The notes under the pieces were generated by a model. The model made no database searches. It was not told where the DNA came from and was given only the letters and a program-made list of their open reading frames with translations. Shown here in pieces: positions 27,118-34,469 of a DNA stretch of 64,000 nt. Every line of letters starts with the position of its first letter. Position 1 is the first letter of the stretch. The position numbers and the translations under genes were made by a program. The stretch is from Mycobacterium sp. 050128. Lineage in GTDB: Bacteria; Actinomycetota; Actinomycetes; Mycobacteriales; Mycobacteriaceae. The DNA lies in assembly GCF_036409155.1 (NCBI RefSeq), contig NZ_JAZGLW010000001.1, positions 310,001 through 374,000 of the forward strand, read 5' to 3'.

Positions 27118-27750
27118 CTATCGCCGCGTGAGCCCGGCCAGTATGCGCAGGCCGACGGCGTGCCGACTGATACCGGCGTCGGCACCCTCAACCGTGAGGT
27201 GGCATTCGGCTTGCTCGGGCGTGTAGCCCCGACCGACGAGGACTCCGATTGCTTGATTAATGACCGACGCCTCTAAACGGCTTGTCGCGGAATCCCGTTC
27301 GGCAGGCACCGCCAGGTGCTGATCGAGGACGAAGTCACTCAGGGGCCGGCCGGTCAGCCACGCGAGGTCCGCGGCGAGGTCGACAAAGGTTCCCGGCGAC
27401 CCCGCGTACAGGACGAGGACGACGGTCGGGAGAAGACCGACGTCACCGACACCTGGCACCGCGAGCCTGAGCGAGGTGCGGACATCACCCGTCCCGGCAC
27501 TGTCGACGAATGTGGTGAACGCGAACGGCGGATCAATGCCGTCGACGGTCACGCTCAACCCCATGAAGGTGGGTATTGCCGCGGCGGCATCGGCCGTGAG
27601 CCGGCGCAGACTATCGGCGACATCGGCGCCCGGCTCATCCAACGCCGCGGTGAGGATGCCTAGGTCTGCGGCTAGCGCCGCTGCGATCTCCACAAGGGAC
27701 TGCTCCGCTGCGCGCTCCCGAGCGCGATCGAGCGTGCCGGCGCCGCGCAC
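27118..27750 (-). CDS. ANTAR-domain protein
   Basis: From GTG 27750 the product has ~210 residues: a helical lead (LDRARERAAEQSLVEIAAALAADLG), a central GAF-like region with VTVDGIDPPFAFTTFVD, and a C-terminal ANTAR domain (LEASVINQAIGVLVGRGYTPEQAE...HAVGLRILAGL). ANTAR domains bind RNA hairpins and act as antiterminators. The frame is open to 27897, but that overlaps the upstream GAF-ANTAR gene, so the start is uncertain. It probably forms a two-gene unit with that gene. Leader copy D begins 12 bp beyond its stop, on the same strand. Confidence 0.78.
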   Translation of the reverse strand: MRGAGTLDRARERAAEQSLVEIAAALAADLGILTAALDEPGADVADSLRRLTADAAAAIPTFMGLSVTVDGIDPPFAFTTFVDSAGTGDVRTSLRLAVPGVGDVGLLPTVVLVLYAGSPGTFVDLAADLAWLTGRPLSDFVLDQHLAVPAERDSATSRLEASVINQAIGVLVGRGYTPEQAECHLTVEGADAGISRHAVGLRILAGLTRR

Positions 27751-27823
27751 GGCCGGTCGCTGTGCGTGGTGAGGATTCTCAAGACGCGAGTCAGGACCCG
27801 TCCCGTAACTGTTTCCCCGCTTG

Positions 27824-28708
27824 TTACGGTACGCCGGATGGACTCTCCGGCGTGGGTCGAGCGCGGGCGCGGGCGCGGCGCACGGCTTCATCGACAATGT
27901 GTTGGGCCACGTCGGCCAATTTGCGGTGCTGAGATTGGCTCATCGCTCGCAGTTGGGTGAACGCGTCCTCGGCGCTGCGCCCGGTACGTCCGCGGATCAG
28001 ACCGATCGCTTGATCGATCACTGGGCGGGTGGACAACGCCGTCTGCAACTGGACAGTAAGAGCAAGCGCGTCCGCAAGGATCTGCGCGTTGTGTACGGCG
28101 ACCGCCGCTGGTTTGGCGAACAACTCCCCAAACTCGGCGGCGTGCTCATCGAAAACGTCTTTGCCGTAGGCGTATACGTTGATCGCCCCGACCACGCGAT
28201 CGGGCAGCAGCAGCGGCAGCGACAGCGCGCTGTGCACCCCCAACCTGCCGACCCGTGGACCGAACCGCGGCCACATCTTCTCCCCGCCCAACGACCCCGA
28301 GCGCACCGTGCGACGTTCCAGCGCCGCCGTGATGCAGGGCCCTTCGTTGAGGGTGACGTACTGAATTTCGTCAATCTCGGCGACAAAGGGAGCGCTGGCC
28401 GCCAACGCCGCGACCATGTCGTCCACCCGGTCGACATTGAGCAGCGTGACTCCGGCACCATCGGCCCCCGGTATCGCGCGGACGGCGAACGACGCTACCT
28501 CCGCCAGCAACTCGGGCAAGCGCCGATGACCGGCGACCAGACCCGCGAGATTGCTGATCGCCGCCTGTAAATCGGCATCGTCGGCACTGAGCTGCGCCGG
28601 TGTCCGCGATCCCAGCGGTGGGTCATCAGCGTCCTCGGTGGACTCCACCATTGCCGGTACCTGCCTCATAACCTGCTGGAGCCCGGCGGCACCGGCGACC
28701 AGCCACAT
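27824..28708 (-). CDS. GAF-ANTAR regulatory protein
   Basis: Up to 294 residues. After a variable N-terminus it has a GAF domain (LLAEVASFAVRAIPGADGAGVTLLN through ALSLPLLLPDRVVGAINVYAYGK) and a complete ANTAR domain (RPVIDQAIGLIRGRTGRSAEDAFTQLR...LADVAQHIVDEAV). This is the common mycobacterial GAF-ANTAR type: a ligand- or redox-sensing GAF linked to an RNA-binding ANTAR. ATGs at 28708, 28669 and 28651 are possible starts; 28669 has an AGCAGG site. It diverges from the STAS gene, whose leader (copy C) begins 113 bp away. Confidence 0.85.
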   Translation of the reverse strand: MWLVAGAAGLQQVMRQVPAMVESTEDADDPPLGSRTPAQLSADDADLQAAISNLAGLVAGHRRLPELLAEVASFAVRAIPGADGAGVTLLNVDRVDDMVAALAASAPFVAEIDEIQYVTLNEGPCITAALERRTVRSGSLGGEKMWPRFGPRVGRLGVHSALSLPLLLPDRVVGAINVYAYGKDVFDEHAAEFGELFAKPAAVAVHNAQILADALALTVQLQTALSTRPVIDQAIGLIRGRTGRSAEDAFTQLRAMSQSQHRKLADVAQHIVDEAVRRARARARPTPESPSGVP

Positions 28709-28821
28709 ACCCAGGGCGTACCCGCCGCGAGTTGCCTACCATCCTAGGGCGAAACTGGTTGGCCGGCCTAAGGCGAGGGTGGCTGATGGCTTCCCGACTT
28801 TGGGCACTCCGGCCGACCACG

Positions 28822-28946
28822 GTGTAGCGTGAGAGCTGCTGAGAATCTCAGCTGGTCCGGGACGGGTTCAGCCGTACGCTGCTCAACCCAAGGAGCGTTG
28901 CTCCGAGCCCTGACAATCCGGTGATCGCCCGCACGACGGGATCACC
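28822..28946 (+). promoter_or_regulatory. Conserved structured leader RNA, copy C (upstream of STAS gene)
   Basis: The best-formed copy. GTGTAGCGTGAG is followed by P1 (28839-28851, CTGAG-AAT-CTCAG), core TGGTCCGGGACGGG, P2 (28864-28889, GGGTT/AACCC plus AGC/GCT around loop CGTACGCT), P3 (28892-28904, GGAGC-GTT-GCTCC) and P4 (28920-28946, GGTGAT/ATCACC enclosing CCCG-CACGA-CGGG). P4 ends at the base before ATG 28947 and hides the ACGGGA ribosome site, so the start should be blocked unless P4 opens. Confidence 0.75.
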
Positions 28947-29408
28947 ATGACCAAGACACTGTTAGACTCGGCCGCCCTGCCGGGCGATGCCATCTTCTCG
29001 ACACCTTTCTCGACGCCTTTCCCCAAGTCGCGCAACGGTCAATTGGCGTATTGGGACACTCGCTGGATGAAGTCGTCGGTGGTCATCGTCAGCGCCCACG
29101 GCGACATCGACACTACGAACGCGCATACCCTGGCCGAGTATCCACTCGCCCACCTGATGCGTTGCCGCGGACTGATCCTCGATCTGACCCGTCTGGAATT
29201 CTTTGGTGCCGCGGGCTTCTCGGCGCTGCGCAGAATCTCGGTGAGCTGCGCGGGCGCTGGAATCGCCTGGGCGTTGGTCCCGGGTGCCGCGGTATCCCTG
29301 GTGCTGCGAATCTGCGATCCGGACCGCTTGGTGCCAACCGCCGATACCGTCAGCGCGGTACTAGCGAGCCTGCACGCAGCGGCGGCCGATTCGCACTACT
29401 CCGAATAA
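28947..29408 (+). CDS. STAS-domain protein (anti-sigma factor antagonist-like)
   Basis: The 153-residue protein has a disordered ~40-residue lead and a STAS domain (SSVVIVSAHGDIDTTNAHTL ... GLILDLTRLEFFGAAGFSALRRI). In SpoIIAA-type antagonists the phosphorylated Ser lies in a DSSG motif; here the matching segment is GAAG (residues 87-90), so that switch is absent. It may be a constitutively active antagonist or a binding scaffold. The ATG directly follows the P4 hairpin of leader copy C. Confidence 0.82.
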   Translation: MTKTLLDSAALPGDAIFSTPFSTPFPKSRNGQLAYWDTRWMKSSVVIVSAHGDIDTTNAHTLAEYPLAHLMRCRGLILDLTRLEFFGAAGFSALRRISVSCAGAGIAWALVPGAAVSLVLRICDPDRLVPTADTVSAVLASLHAAAADSHYSE

Positions 29409-29482
29409 CGGGTCCGAATAACGGGCGCAAAGTGCGGTGATGCCGGGAGACACCGATCAACGATGTCGTGAGCTTTTGTCGC

Positions 29483-29641
29483 TCAGCGAATCTGCTCAGG
29501 GATCGAATTCAGTGCGTCCAGTACGTGCACCGCAAGCTCGCCCGCGGCGGCATCATCGATTTTCGAGTGCGTTTTCAACGTCTCCTTGACGAGTCTTACA
29601 CGCTTTTCATAAGGCGAGATAAGTGTTGACCGAGATACCAT
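29483..29641 (-). CDS. 52-residue protein, DUF6307-type
   Basis: Starting at ATG 29641 with an AGGAATG ribosome site, the product reads MVSRSTLISPYEKRVRLVKE and ends LAVHVLDALNSIPEQIR. It is a small helical protein without membrane segment or signal peptide. The pattern ISPYE.R..LVKETL ... LAVHVL..L..IP fits the DUF6307 family found in mycobacteria, from memory. A longer frame upstream to 29803 has no comparable support. Function unknown. Confidence 0.65.
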   Translation of the reverse strand: MVSRSTLISPYEKRVRLVKETLKTHSKIDDAAAGELAVHVLDALNSIPEQIR

Positions 29642-30013
29642 GATTTCATTCCTATTCCGTCCAGTTTGTTCAGTCAAGGAAAACCCCTCGACAGTATCGA
29701 TCTTAGTCCGTGAATGGGCTGGCGTCTCCCCCCGCGTTGAGGAGGAATTTGACGGGTTGAATATCGTCGGACAACAGGAAGGCGCCGAAGCCAGAATAAT
29801 CAAAACCCTCTTGACACGTCACTCGTCGATGATCGCCAAAATCTGGAAAATCCAGTCAGAAAGGTGCCGAATAGCTCGAGGTCCCCCGGTTGGCCGGCCG
29901 GGGCTGATAAAGCACGATTTCGAGTGCGAAAACCCCCCGAGGTCGACCAACAAAGGCGTCCACGACGAAGCAAGTCAATGCCCGATCGCCCCAGGGGTTT
30001 TCGTGTCGAACGG
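29642..30013. other. Gene-free interval between DUF6307-type gene and cold-shock gene
   Basis: These 372 bp have lower GC than the flanks. A plus-strand frame spans 29640-30017 but its composition is not protein-like and it has no ribosome site. A CCCCGG...CCGGGG stem (about 29883-29902) is visible. No leader-RNA copy, tRNA or mobile-element end is seen. Confidence 0.5.
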
Positions 30014-30217
30014 CTAGATGGCGGTCACTCCCACCGCTTGGGGGCCTTTATCCCCTTGGGCGATCTCGAACTGGACTCGCTGATTCTCCTCGAGCGAGCG
30101 AAAACCGCCTGATTGGATCTCAGAATAGTGGACGAACACGTCCTTTGCGCCACCGTCAGGGGCGATAAAGCCGAAGCCCTTTTCGCCGTTGAACCATTTC
30201 ACGGTCCCCTGTGTCAT
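30014..30217 (-). CDS. csp: Cold-shock protein
   Basis: The 67-residue protein is a standard CspA-type single OB-fold: [20 protein letters not shown] with RNP1 (KGFGFI), RNP2 (VFVHYSEI), ending [10 protein letters not shown]. It binds single-stranded RNA/DNA and melts RNA structure. ATG 30217 follows a GGAGAAAG ribosome site; the frame continues 14 codons upstream without support. A 9-bp inverted repeat at 30257-30301 lies in its 5' region. An RNA chaperone next to structured leaders is a suggestive, untested association. Confidence 0.95.
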   Translation of the reverse strand: MTQGTVKWFNGEKGFGFIAPDGGAKDVFVHYSEIQSGGFRSLEENQRVQFEIAQGDKGPQAVGVTAI

Positions 30218-30256
30218 ACTAATTTCTTTCTCCTTCACATGGATGTAATTGAGATA

Positions 30257-30301
30257 CATCCCTGTTCTCAGGGTAACATACTTGTAAAATACACAGGGAT
30301 G
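30257..30301 (-). promoter_or_regulatory. Inverted repeat in the cold-shock gene 5' region
   Basis: CATCCCTGT at 30257-30265 and ACAGGGATG at 30293-30301 are exact reverse complements with a 27-bp loop, 40 bp upstream of the csp start. It may form a hairpin in the 5' leader or be a protein-binding site. A second GGATGTA/TACATCC pair lies closer to the gene. Confidence 0.5.
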
Positions 30302-30614
30302 GCAGGTTCCAGTGACCTTGGGGGCGCTGGATGTTCTTTGACTATTTTGTGTCCAGACGTCCTTCTAGCCCTGGAAGTTCGTTCTCCAGCTCAACCACGG
30401 CGTGTGCGATGACGCTGGATGCTAAGGATGCGCGCGGCCGCCGAGATGGGCCCCGAGATTGTTGGATTTCTCGATCTTCAAGTCGGCGAAGCATGCGCCG
30501 AGAAACTCCTGCGTAGCGGGGTACGTCGTAGACACTGAAATCGCTACGAAGCCAAATCCTTCGAAATCGGCGACGACACAACTTGGAATAGTCGTGTAAC
30601 GAACCGCCGCAGTG
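30302..30614. other. Gene-free interval between cold-shock gene and add
   Basis: The 313 bp upstream of csp and downstream of add hold only short frames on both strands (for example minus 30342-30581, 79 codons), none with a recognisable domain or ribosome site. This is the right border of the accessory island; no direct repeat, integrase or tRNA marks the junction. Confidence 0.5.
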
Positions 30615-31703
30615 CTAGCCGATCAGCACCGCATACCGCGGCTTGATCACGTCGTCGATCAGCGCCAGCCGCTGGTCGAACGGAATGAACGCCGACTTCA
30701 TCGCATTGATGGTGAACCGCTCGAGGTCGCTCCATCCGTAGCCGAAAGCCTCTACCAGCCGGTGCATTTCGAGACTCATCGTGGTGTCGCTCATCAGCCT
30801 GTTGTCGGTGTTGACGGTCACTCGGAACCGCGCCCGGGCCAGCAGATCGAACGGGTGGTCGGCGATGCTCTTGACCGCGCCGGTCTGCACGTTCGAGCTC
30901 GGGCACAATTCGAGAGGAATTCGCTTGTCGCGCAGGATCGATGCCAGCCTGCCCAACTCGACACCGCGGCCCTCGACGACTTCGATGTCGTCGACGATGC
31001 GCACGCCATGGCCGAGCCGGTCGGCCCCGCAGAACGCGATCGCCTCGTGAATGGACGGCAGACCGAACGCTTCACCGGCATGAATAGTGAAGCGCGCGTT
31101 ATGGTCTCGCATGTATTCGAACGCGTCCAGGTGTCGCGTCGGCGGATAGCCGGCCTCGGCACCGGCGATGTCGAAACCGACAACGCCCTTGTCCCGGAAG
31201 CGAATTGCCAGCTCGGCAATCTCTCGCGACATCGCGGCGTGCCGCATCGCGGTGACCAGAAGACGCGTGACGATCGGGCGGCCCGCCGCGGCGGCGGCCT
31301 TCTCGCCGGCGGCGAAGCCCTCCAGCACGGCATCGACGATCTCGTCGAAGGAAAGCCCGCGGTTGATGTGGAGCTCTGGCGCGAAACGGATCTCGGCGTA
31401 CACCACGGAGTCGGCAGCCAGGTCTTCCACGCACTCGTAGCCGACCCGGAACAGCGCGTCCGGCGTCTGCATCACGGCCACGGTGTGCGAGAACGGCTCC
31501 AGATAACGCTCCAGTGAACCGCTGTGCGACCGAGTGCGAAACCAGGTCGCCAGCTCGTCGGCGTCGGTGGCGGGCAGCTCGTCGTAGCCGATCTGGCCGG
31601 CGATGTCCAGCACGGTCGACGGGCGCAATCCCCCGTCGAGGTGATCGTGCAGCAGTGCCTTCGGCGCTTTCTGGATCTGCCGCAATTCCAGTGGGGCGCT
31701 CAC
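30615..31703 (-). CDS. add: Adenosine deaminase
   Basis: The 362-residue protein matches Rv3313c (365 aa). It has the metal-binding [12 protein letters not shown] (HxH), [29 protein letters not shown] and [13 protein letters not shown] motifs of the adenosine deaminase barrel. It deaminates adenosine and deoxyadenosine to inosine forms, feeding DeoD. Its ATG overlaps the deoA stop by 4 nt; cdd-deoA-add is one operon. Confidence 0.95.
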   Translation of the reverse strand: MSAPLELRQIQKAPKALLHDHLDGGLRPSTVLDIAGQIGYDELPATDADELATWFRTRSHSGSLERYLEPFSHTVAVMQTPDALFRVGYECVEDLAADSVVYAEIRFAPELHINRGLSFDEIVDAVLEGFAAGEKAAAAAGRPIVTRLLVTAMRHAAMSREIAELAIRFRDKGVVGFDIAGAEAGYPPTRHLDAFEYMRDHNARFTIHAGEAFGLPSIHEAIAFCGADRLGHGVRIVDDIEVVEGRGVELGRLASILRDKRIPLELCPSSNVQTGAVKSIADHPFDLLARARFRVTVNTDNRLMSDTTMSLEMHRLVEAFGYGWSDLERFTINAMKSAFIPFDQRLALIDDVIKPRYAVLIG

Positions 31704-32998
31704 GAGGCCATCCCAATGATCAGCGGTCGCGGCGGCGGTGCCTTGTCGCCCACGCTCCAGCCGCGGTCCAGCTCGGCCATCGCGGCGCCGAGGCGTTCGG
31801 GGGTGTCGGTGTACAGCGTGAACAACGGCTCACCGGCGGCAACCGGCTGCCCCGGGCGCCGATGGATCCGGACGCCGGCGCCGGGCTGCACCTGCCCACC
31901 CGGACGGGATCGTCCCGCGCCGAGTCGCCAAGCTGCCAGCCCCACTGCCATAGCGTCGATGTTCCCCATTGTGCCGCTCCGCGGCGCGATCACGGTCTCT
32001 GAATGTGAACCGATTGGCAACGGTAGCGACAAGTCACCGCCCTGGGCCGCGACCAACCGGCGGAAGCGGTCCATCGCGGTGCCGTCGTGCAGGGTCTGGG
32101 CGGGATCACGGCCGTCGATCCCGGCCAGCTCGAGCATCTCGACGGCCAGCCGGATCGTCAGCTCCACGACGTCGGGCGGTCCGCCGCCGCCCAGCACCTC
32201 GAGCGCCTCGGCGACCTCGAGCGCATTGCCGACCGTCGCGCCCAGCGGGCTGTCCATATCGGTCAGCACCGCACGCGTGGGCACACCGTGTGCCACACCG
32301 AGCCCGACCATGGTTTCGGCCAGTTCGCGGCATTGCTCCTCCGACGACAGGAAGGCGCCGCCACCGACCTTGACGTCGAGCACCAGCGCGCCGATGCCCT
32401 CGGCCAGTTTCTTGCTCATGATCGAGCTGGCGATCAACGGCAAGGAGTCGACCGTGGCGGTGATGTCGCGCAGCGCGTAGATCTTCTTGTCGGCGGGGGC
32501 CAGCTCACCGGCGCCGAAGATCGCCGCCCCGATATCGCAGAGTTGTTGGTGCACTTGATGTTTGGATATCGTCGCGCTGAACCCCGTGATGGATTCCAGC
32601 TTGTCCAGAGTACCGCCGGTATGGCCGAGACCACGGCCGGAGACCTTGGGCACCGCACCACCACAAGCGGCGACGACGGGCACCAACACCAGCGTGGTCT
32701 TGTCGCCGACCCCGCCGGTCGAATGCTTGTCCACGGTGGCCAGCGGTTTACCACCGGACCGCAGATCGCTGAAATCCAGCCGGTCGCCCGAAGCCAGCAT
32801 CGCCGCTGTCCACCTGACGATCTCGCCGTGGTCCATGCCACGCCAGAAGATCGCCATCAACAGCGCCGCCATCTGCTCCTCGGCCACGCGACCATCGGTA
32901 TAGGCCGCCACGACCCAATCGATTGCGGCATCGGACAACCGAGCCCCGTCACGTTTGGTCCTGATGACCGTCGGGGCGTCGAATGCGAAGTCAGTCAA
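31700..32998 (-). CDS. deoA: Thymidine phosphorylase
   Basis: The 432-residue protein matches Rv3314c. The family signature is clear: [20 protein letters not shown] and [16 protein letters not shown], plus [11 protein letters not shown] and the C-terminal barrel-sandwich domain ([19 protein letters not shown]). It phosphorolyses thymidine and deoxyuridine to base plus deoxyribose-1-phosphate. It overlaps cdd and add by 4 nt each. Confidence 0.95.
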   Translation of the reverse strand: MTDFAFDAPTVIRTKRDGARLSDAAIDWVVAAYTDGRVAEEQMAALLMAIFWRGMDHGEIVRWTAAMLASGDRLDFSDLRSGGKPLATVDKHSTGGVGDKTTLVLVPVVAACGGAVPKVSGRGLGHTGGTLDKLESITGFSATISKHQVHQQLCDIGAAIFGAGELAPADKKIYALRDITATVDSLPLIASSIMSKKLAEGIGALVLDVKVGGGAFLSSEEQCRELAETMVGLGVAHGVPTRAVLTDMDSPLGATVGNALEVAEALEVLGGGGPPDVVELTIRLAVEMLELAGIDGRDPAQTLHDGTAMDRFRRLVAAQGGDLSLPLPIGSHSETVIAPRSGTMGNIDAMAVGLAAWRLGAGRSRPGGQVQPGAGVRIHRRPGQPVAAGEPLFTLYTDTPERLGAAMAELDRGWSVGDKAPPPRPLIIGMAS

Positions 32999-33396
32999 GG
33001 GCGTTCCCGGGTGAGATCATCGGCATCGAACGGATCGGGCAGTAGCTCTTCGAGGCGGCGGGGGCCGACCGGATGCGCGATCAGCAGGTCGCGTCCGCCG
33101 TGCTCCAGCAGGACTTGGCGGCATCGCCCGCACGGCATCAACAGCACTCCCTGTGAGTCGACGCACACCAGGGCAACCAACCGGCCGCCACCTGTCGCAT
33201 GCAGGGCGGACACCACGCCGCATTCGGCACAGAGACCAAGGCCATATGAGACATTCTCCACATTGCAGCCGGCGACCACGCGACCGTCGTCGACCAACGC
33301 GGCCGCACCCACCGGGAACTGCGAATATGGGGCATAAGCCCCCGCTGCTGCCTGTATTGCTTTGTCCCGCAGCACATCCCAATCAATATCAGGCAT
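32995..33396 (-). CDS. cdd: Cytidine deaminase
   Basis: The 133-residue protein equals M. tuberculosis Cdd (Rv3315c) in length. Zinc-site motifs are CNVENVSYGLGLCAE and PCGRCRQVL, with AYAPYSQFPVGAAAL for nucleoside binding. It deaminates cytidine and deoxycytidine. ATG 33396 is chosen for family length; the frame is open 33 codons upstream without similarity. It leads the cdd-deoA-add operon and is divergent from sdhC. Confidence 0.94.
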   Translation of the reverse strand: MPDIDWDVLRDKAIQAAAGAYAPYSQFPVGAAALVDDGRVVAGCNVENVSYGLGLCAECGVVSALHATGGGRLVALVCVDSQGVLLMPCGRCRQVLLEHGGRDLLIAHPVGPRRLEELLPDPFDADDLTRERP

Positions 33397-33555
33397 ACCG
33401 CAACCCCAATCACCGATCGGCCGAGTCGAGAAAGCCACCCTAACCCTGGCACGAAAGCGCCGTTGGCGAACGATGTTGGCTGGTTCCGGACCCATCGTTG
33501 CCGGGCTAAGCTCGATTGCCCGGCTTTAGTTTCGCGGATGAATAAGGGAACTGGT

Positions 33556-33999
33556 TTGAGCACGCAAGCGACGACCACAGATTCGGCATTACCGACACCG
33601 CCACCGGAGCCATCACGCAAGCGGCGGCCACCACGGACCCTGTATCGGGGAGATCCGGGGATGTGGTCGTGGGTGCTGCATCGCATCAGCGGCGCGACGA
33701 TCTTCTTCTTCCTGTTCGTGCACGTCCTGGACACCGCTCTGGTGCGGGTGAGCCCGCAGACGTACAACGAAGTGATCACGACCTATAAGACGCCGATCGT
33801 CGGCCTGATGGAGTTCGGTTTGGTCGCCGCGGTGGGATTCCACGCGCTCAACGGGATCCGCATCATCTTGATCGACTTCTGGGCGGAAGGCCCCCGCCAC
33901 CAGAAGACGATGCTGTGGATCGTCGCCGTCGTCTACCTGTTGGTCATGGTGCCCGCGGCGGTGGCCATCGGCATCCACATGATGGAGCACTTGCGATGA
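33556..33999 (+). CDS. sdhC: Succinate dehydrogenase cytochrome b subunit
   Basis: From TTG 33556 the product has 147 residues. The core WSWVLHRISGATIFFFLFVHVLD with its HRxSG quinone-site motif and haem His, plus three membrane helices, matches Rv3316. The N-terminal ~35 residues are Pro/Arg-rich and extra to the M. tuberculosis sequence I recall. TTG 33556 has AGGGAACTGG upstream; ATG 33538 is an alternative. First gene of sdhCDAB. Confidence 0.9.
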   Translation: MSTQATTTDSALPTPPPEPSRKRRPPRTLYRGDPGMWSWVLHRISGATIFFFLFVHVLDTALVRVSPQTYNEVITTYKTPIVGLMEFGLVAAVGFHALNGIRIILIDFWAEGPRHQKTMLWIVAVVYLLVMVPAAVAIGIHMMEHLR

Positions 34000-34466
34000 G
34001 CAGCCCCGACCTTCAGCTCGGCCGCGGCGAAGTAGCGCCGGTTCTGCAGCGCAGCCACGATCGTCCACCCAGCCTGGACAACCCGCGCTCACCGCGGCGG
34101 CGGTCCGGCATCCCCAACTTCGAGAAATTCGCCTGGCTGTTCATGCGGTTCTCCGGCGTCGCGCTGGTGTTCCTGGCGATCGGGCACCTGTTCATCATGC
34201 TGATGTGGGACGACGGCGTGTACCGCATCGACTTCAACTACGTGGCCCAGCGCTGGGCGTCGCCGTTCTGGCAATTCTGGGACCTGTCGCTGCTGTGGCT
34301 GGCGCAGTTGCACGGCGGTAACGGCCTGCGCACCATCATCGACGACTACAGCCGCAAGAACAGCACCCGGTTTTGGCTGAACAGCCTGCTGCTGTTGTCG
34401 ATGGGATTCACGTTGGTGCTGGGCACCTACGTGTTGATGACGTTCAACCCCGATGTCGGAGGCTAA
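33996..34466 (+). CDS. sdhD: Succinate dehydrogenase membrane anchor subunit
   Basis: The 156-residue protein has three membrane helices (FMRFSGVALVFLAIGHLFIML, AQLHGGNGLRTIIDDYSR, SLLLLSMGFTLVLGTYVLM) and the RxSGxxL...H pattern of the SdhD/SdhC fold, like Rv3317. Its ATG at 33996 overlaps the sdhC stop by 4 nt. It anchors SdhAB and helps bind haem and quinone. Confidence 0.92.
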   Translation: MSSPDLQLGRGEVAPVLQRSHDRPPSLDNPRSPRRRSGIPNFEKFAWLFMRFSGVALVFLAIGHLFIMLMWDDGVYRIDFNYVAQRWASPFWQFWDLSLLWLAQLHGGNGLRTIIDDYSRKNSTRFWLNSLLLLSMGFTLVLGTYVLMTFNPDVGG

Positions 34467-34469
34467 CCC

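Noticed and set aside
28864..28889. P2 as a canonical ANTAR target hairpin
   Set aside because: The loop is 8-9 nt with a conserved YGTMCGCC sequence, not the hexaloop with A1 and G4 of known ANTAR sites.
18649..28946. Leader copies as a dispersed mobile or CRISPR-like repeat
   Set aside because: Each copy is in sense orientation to the next gene, three of them end exactly at a start codon with P4 intact, and stem sequences vary while pairing is kept. There are no spacers, terminal repeats or transposase.
18600..29000. DosR-box search in the island
   Set aside because: I looked for TTSGGGACTNNAGTCCC-type palindromes near the DosS-like, acg-like and stress genes and found no convincing copy, so DosR control is not claimed.
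30342..30581. 79-codon minus-strand frame between csp and add
   Set aside because: No ribosome site, family or coding-like composition.
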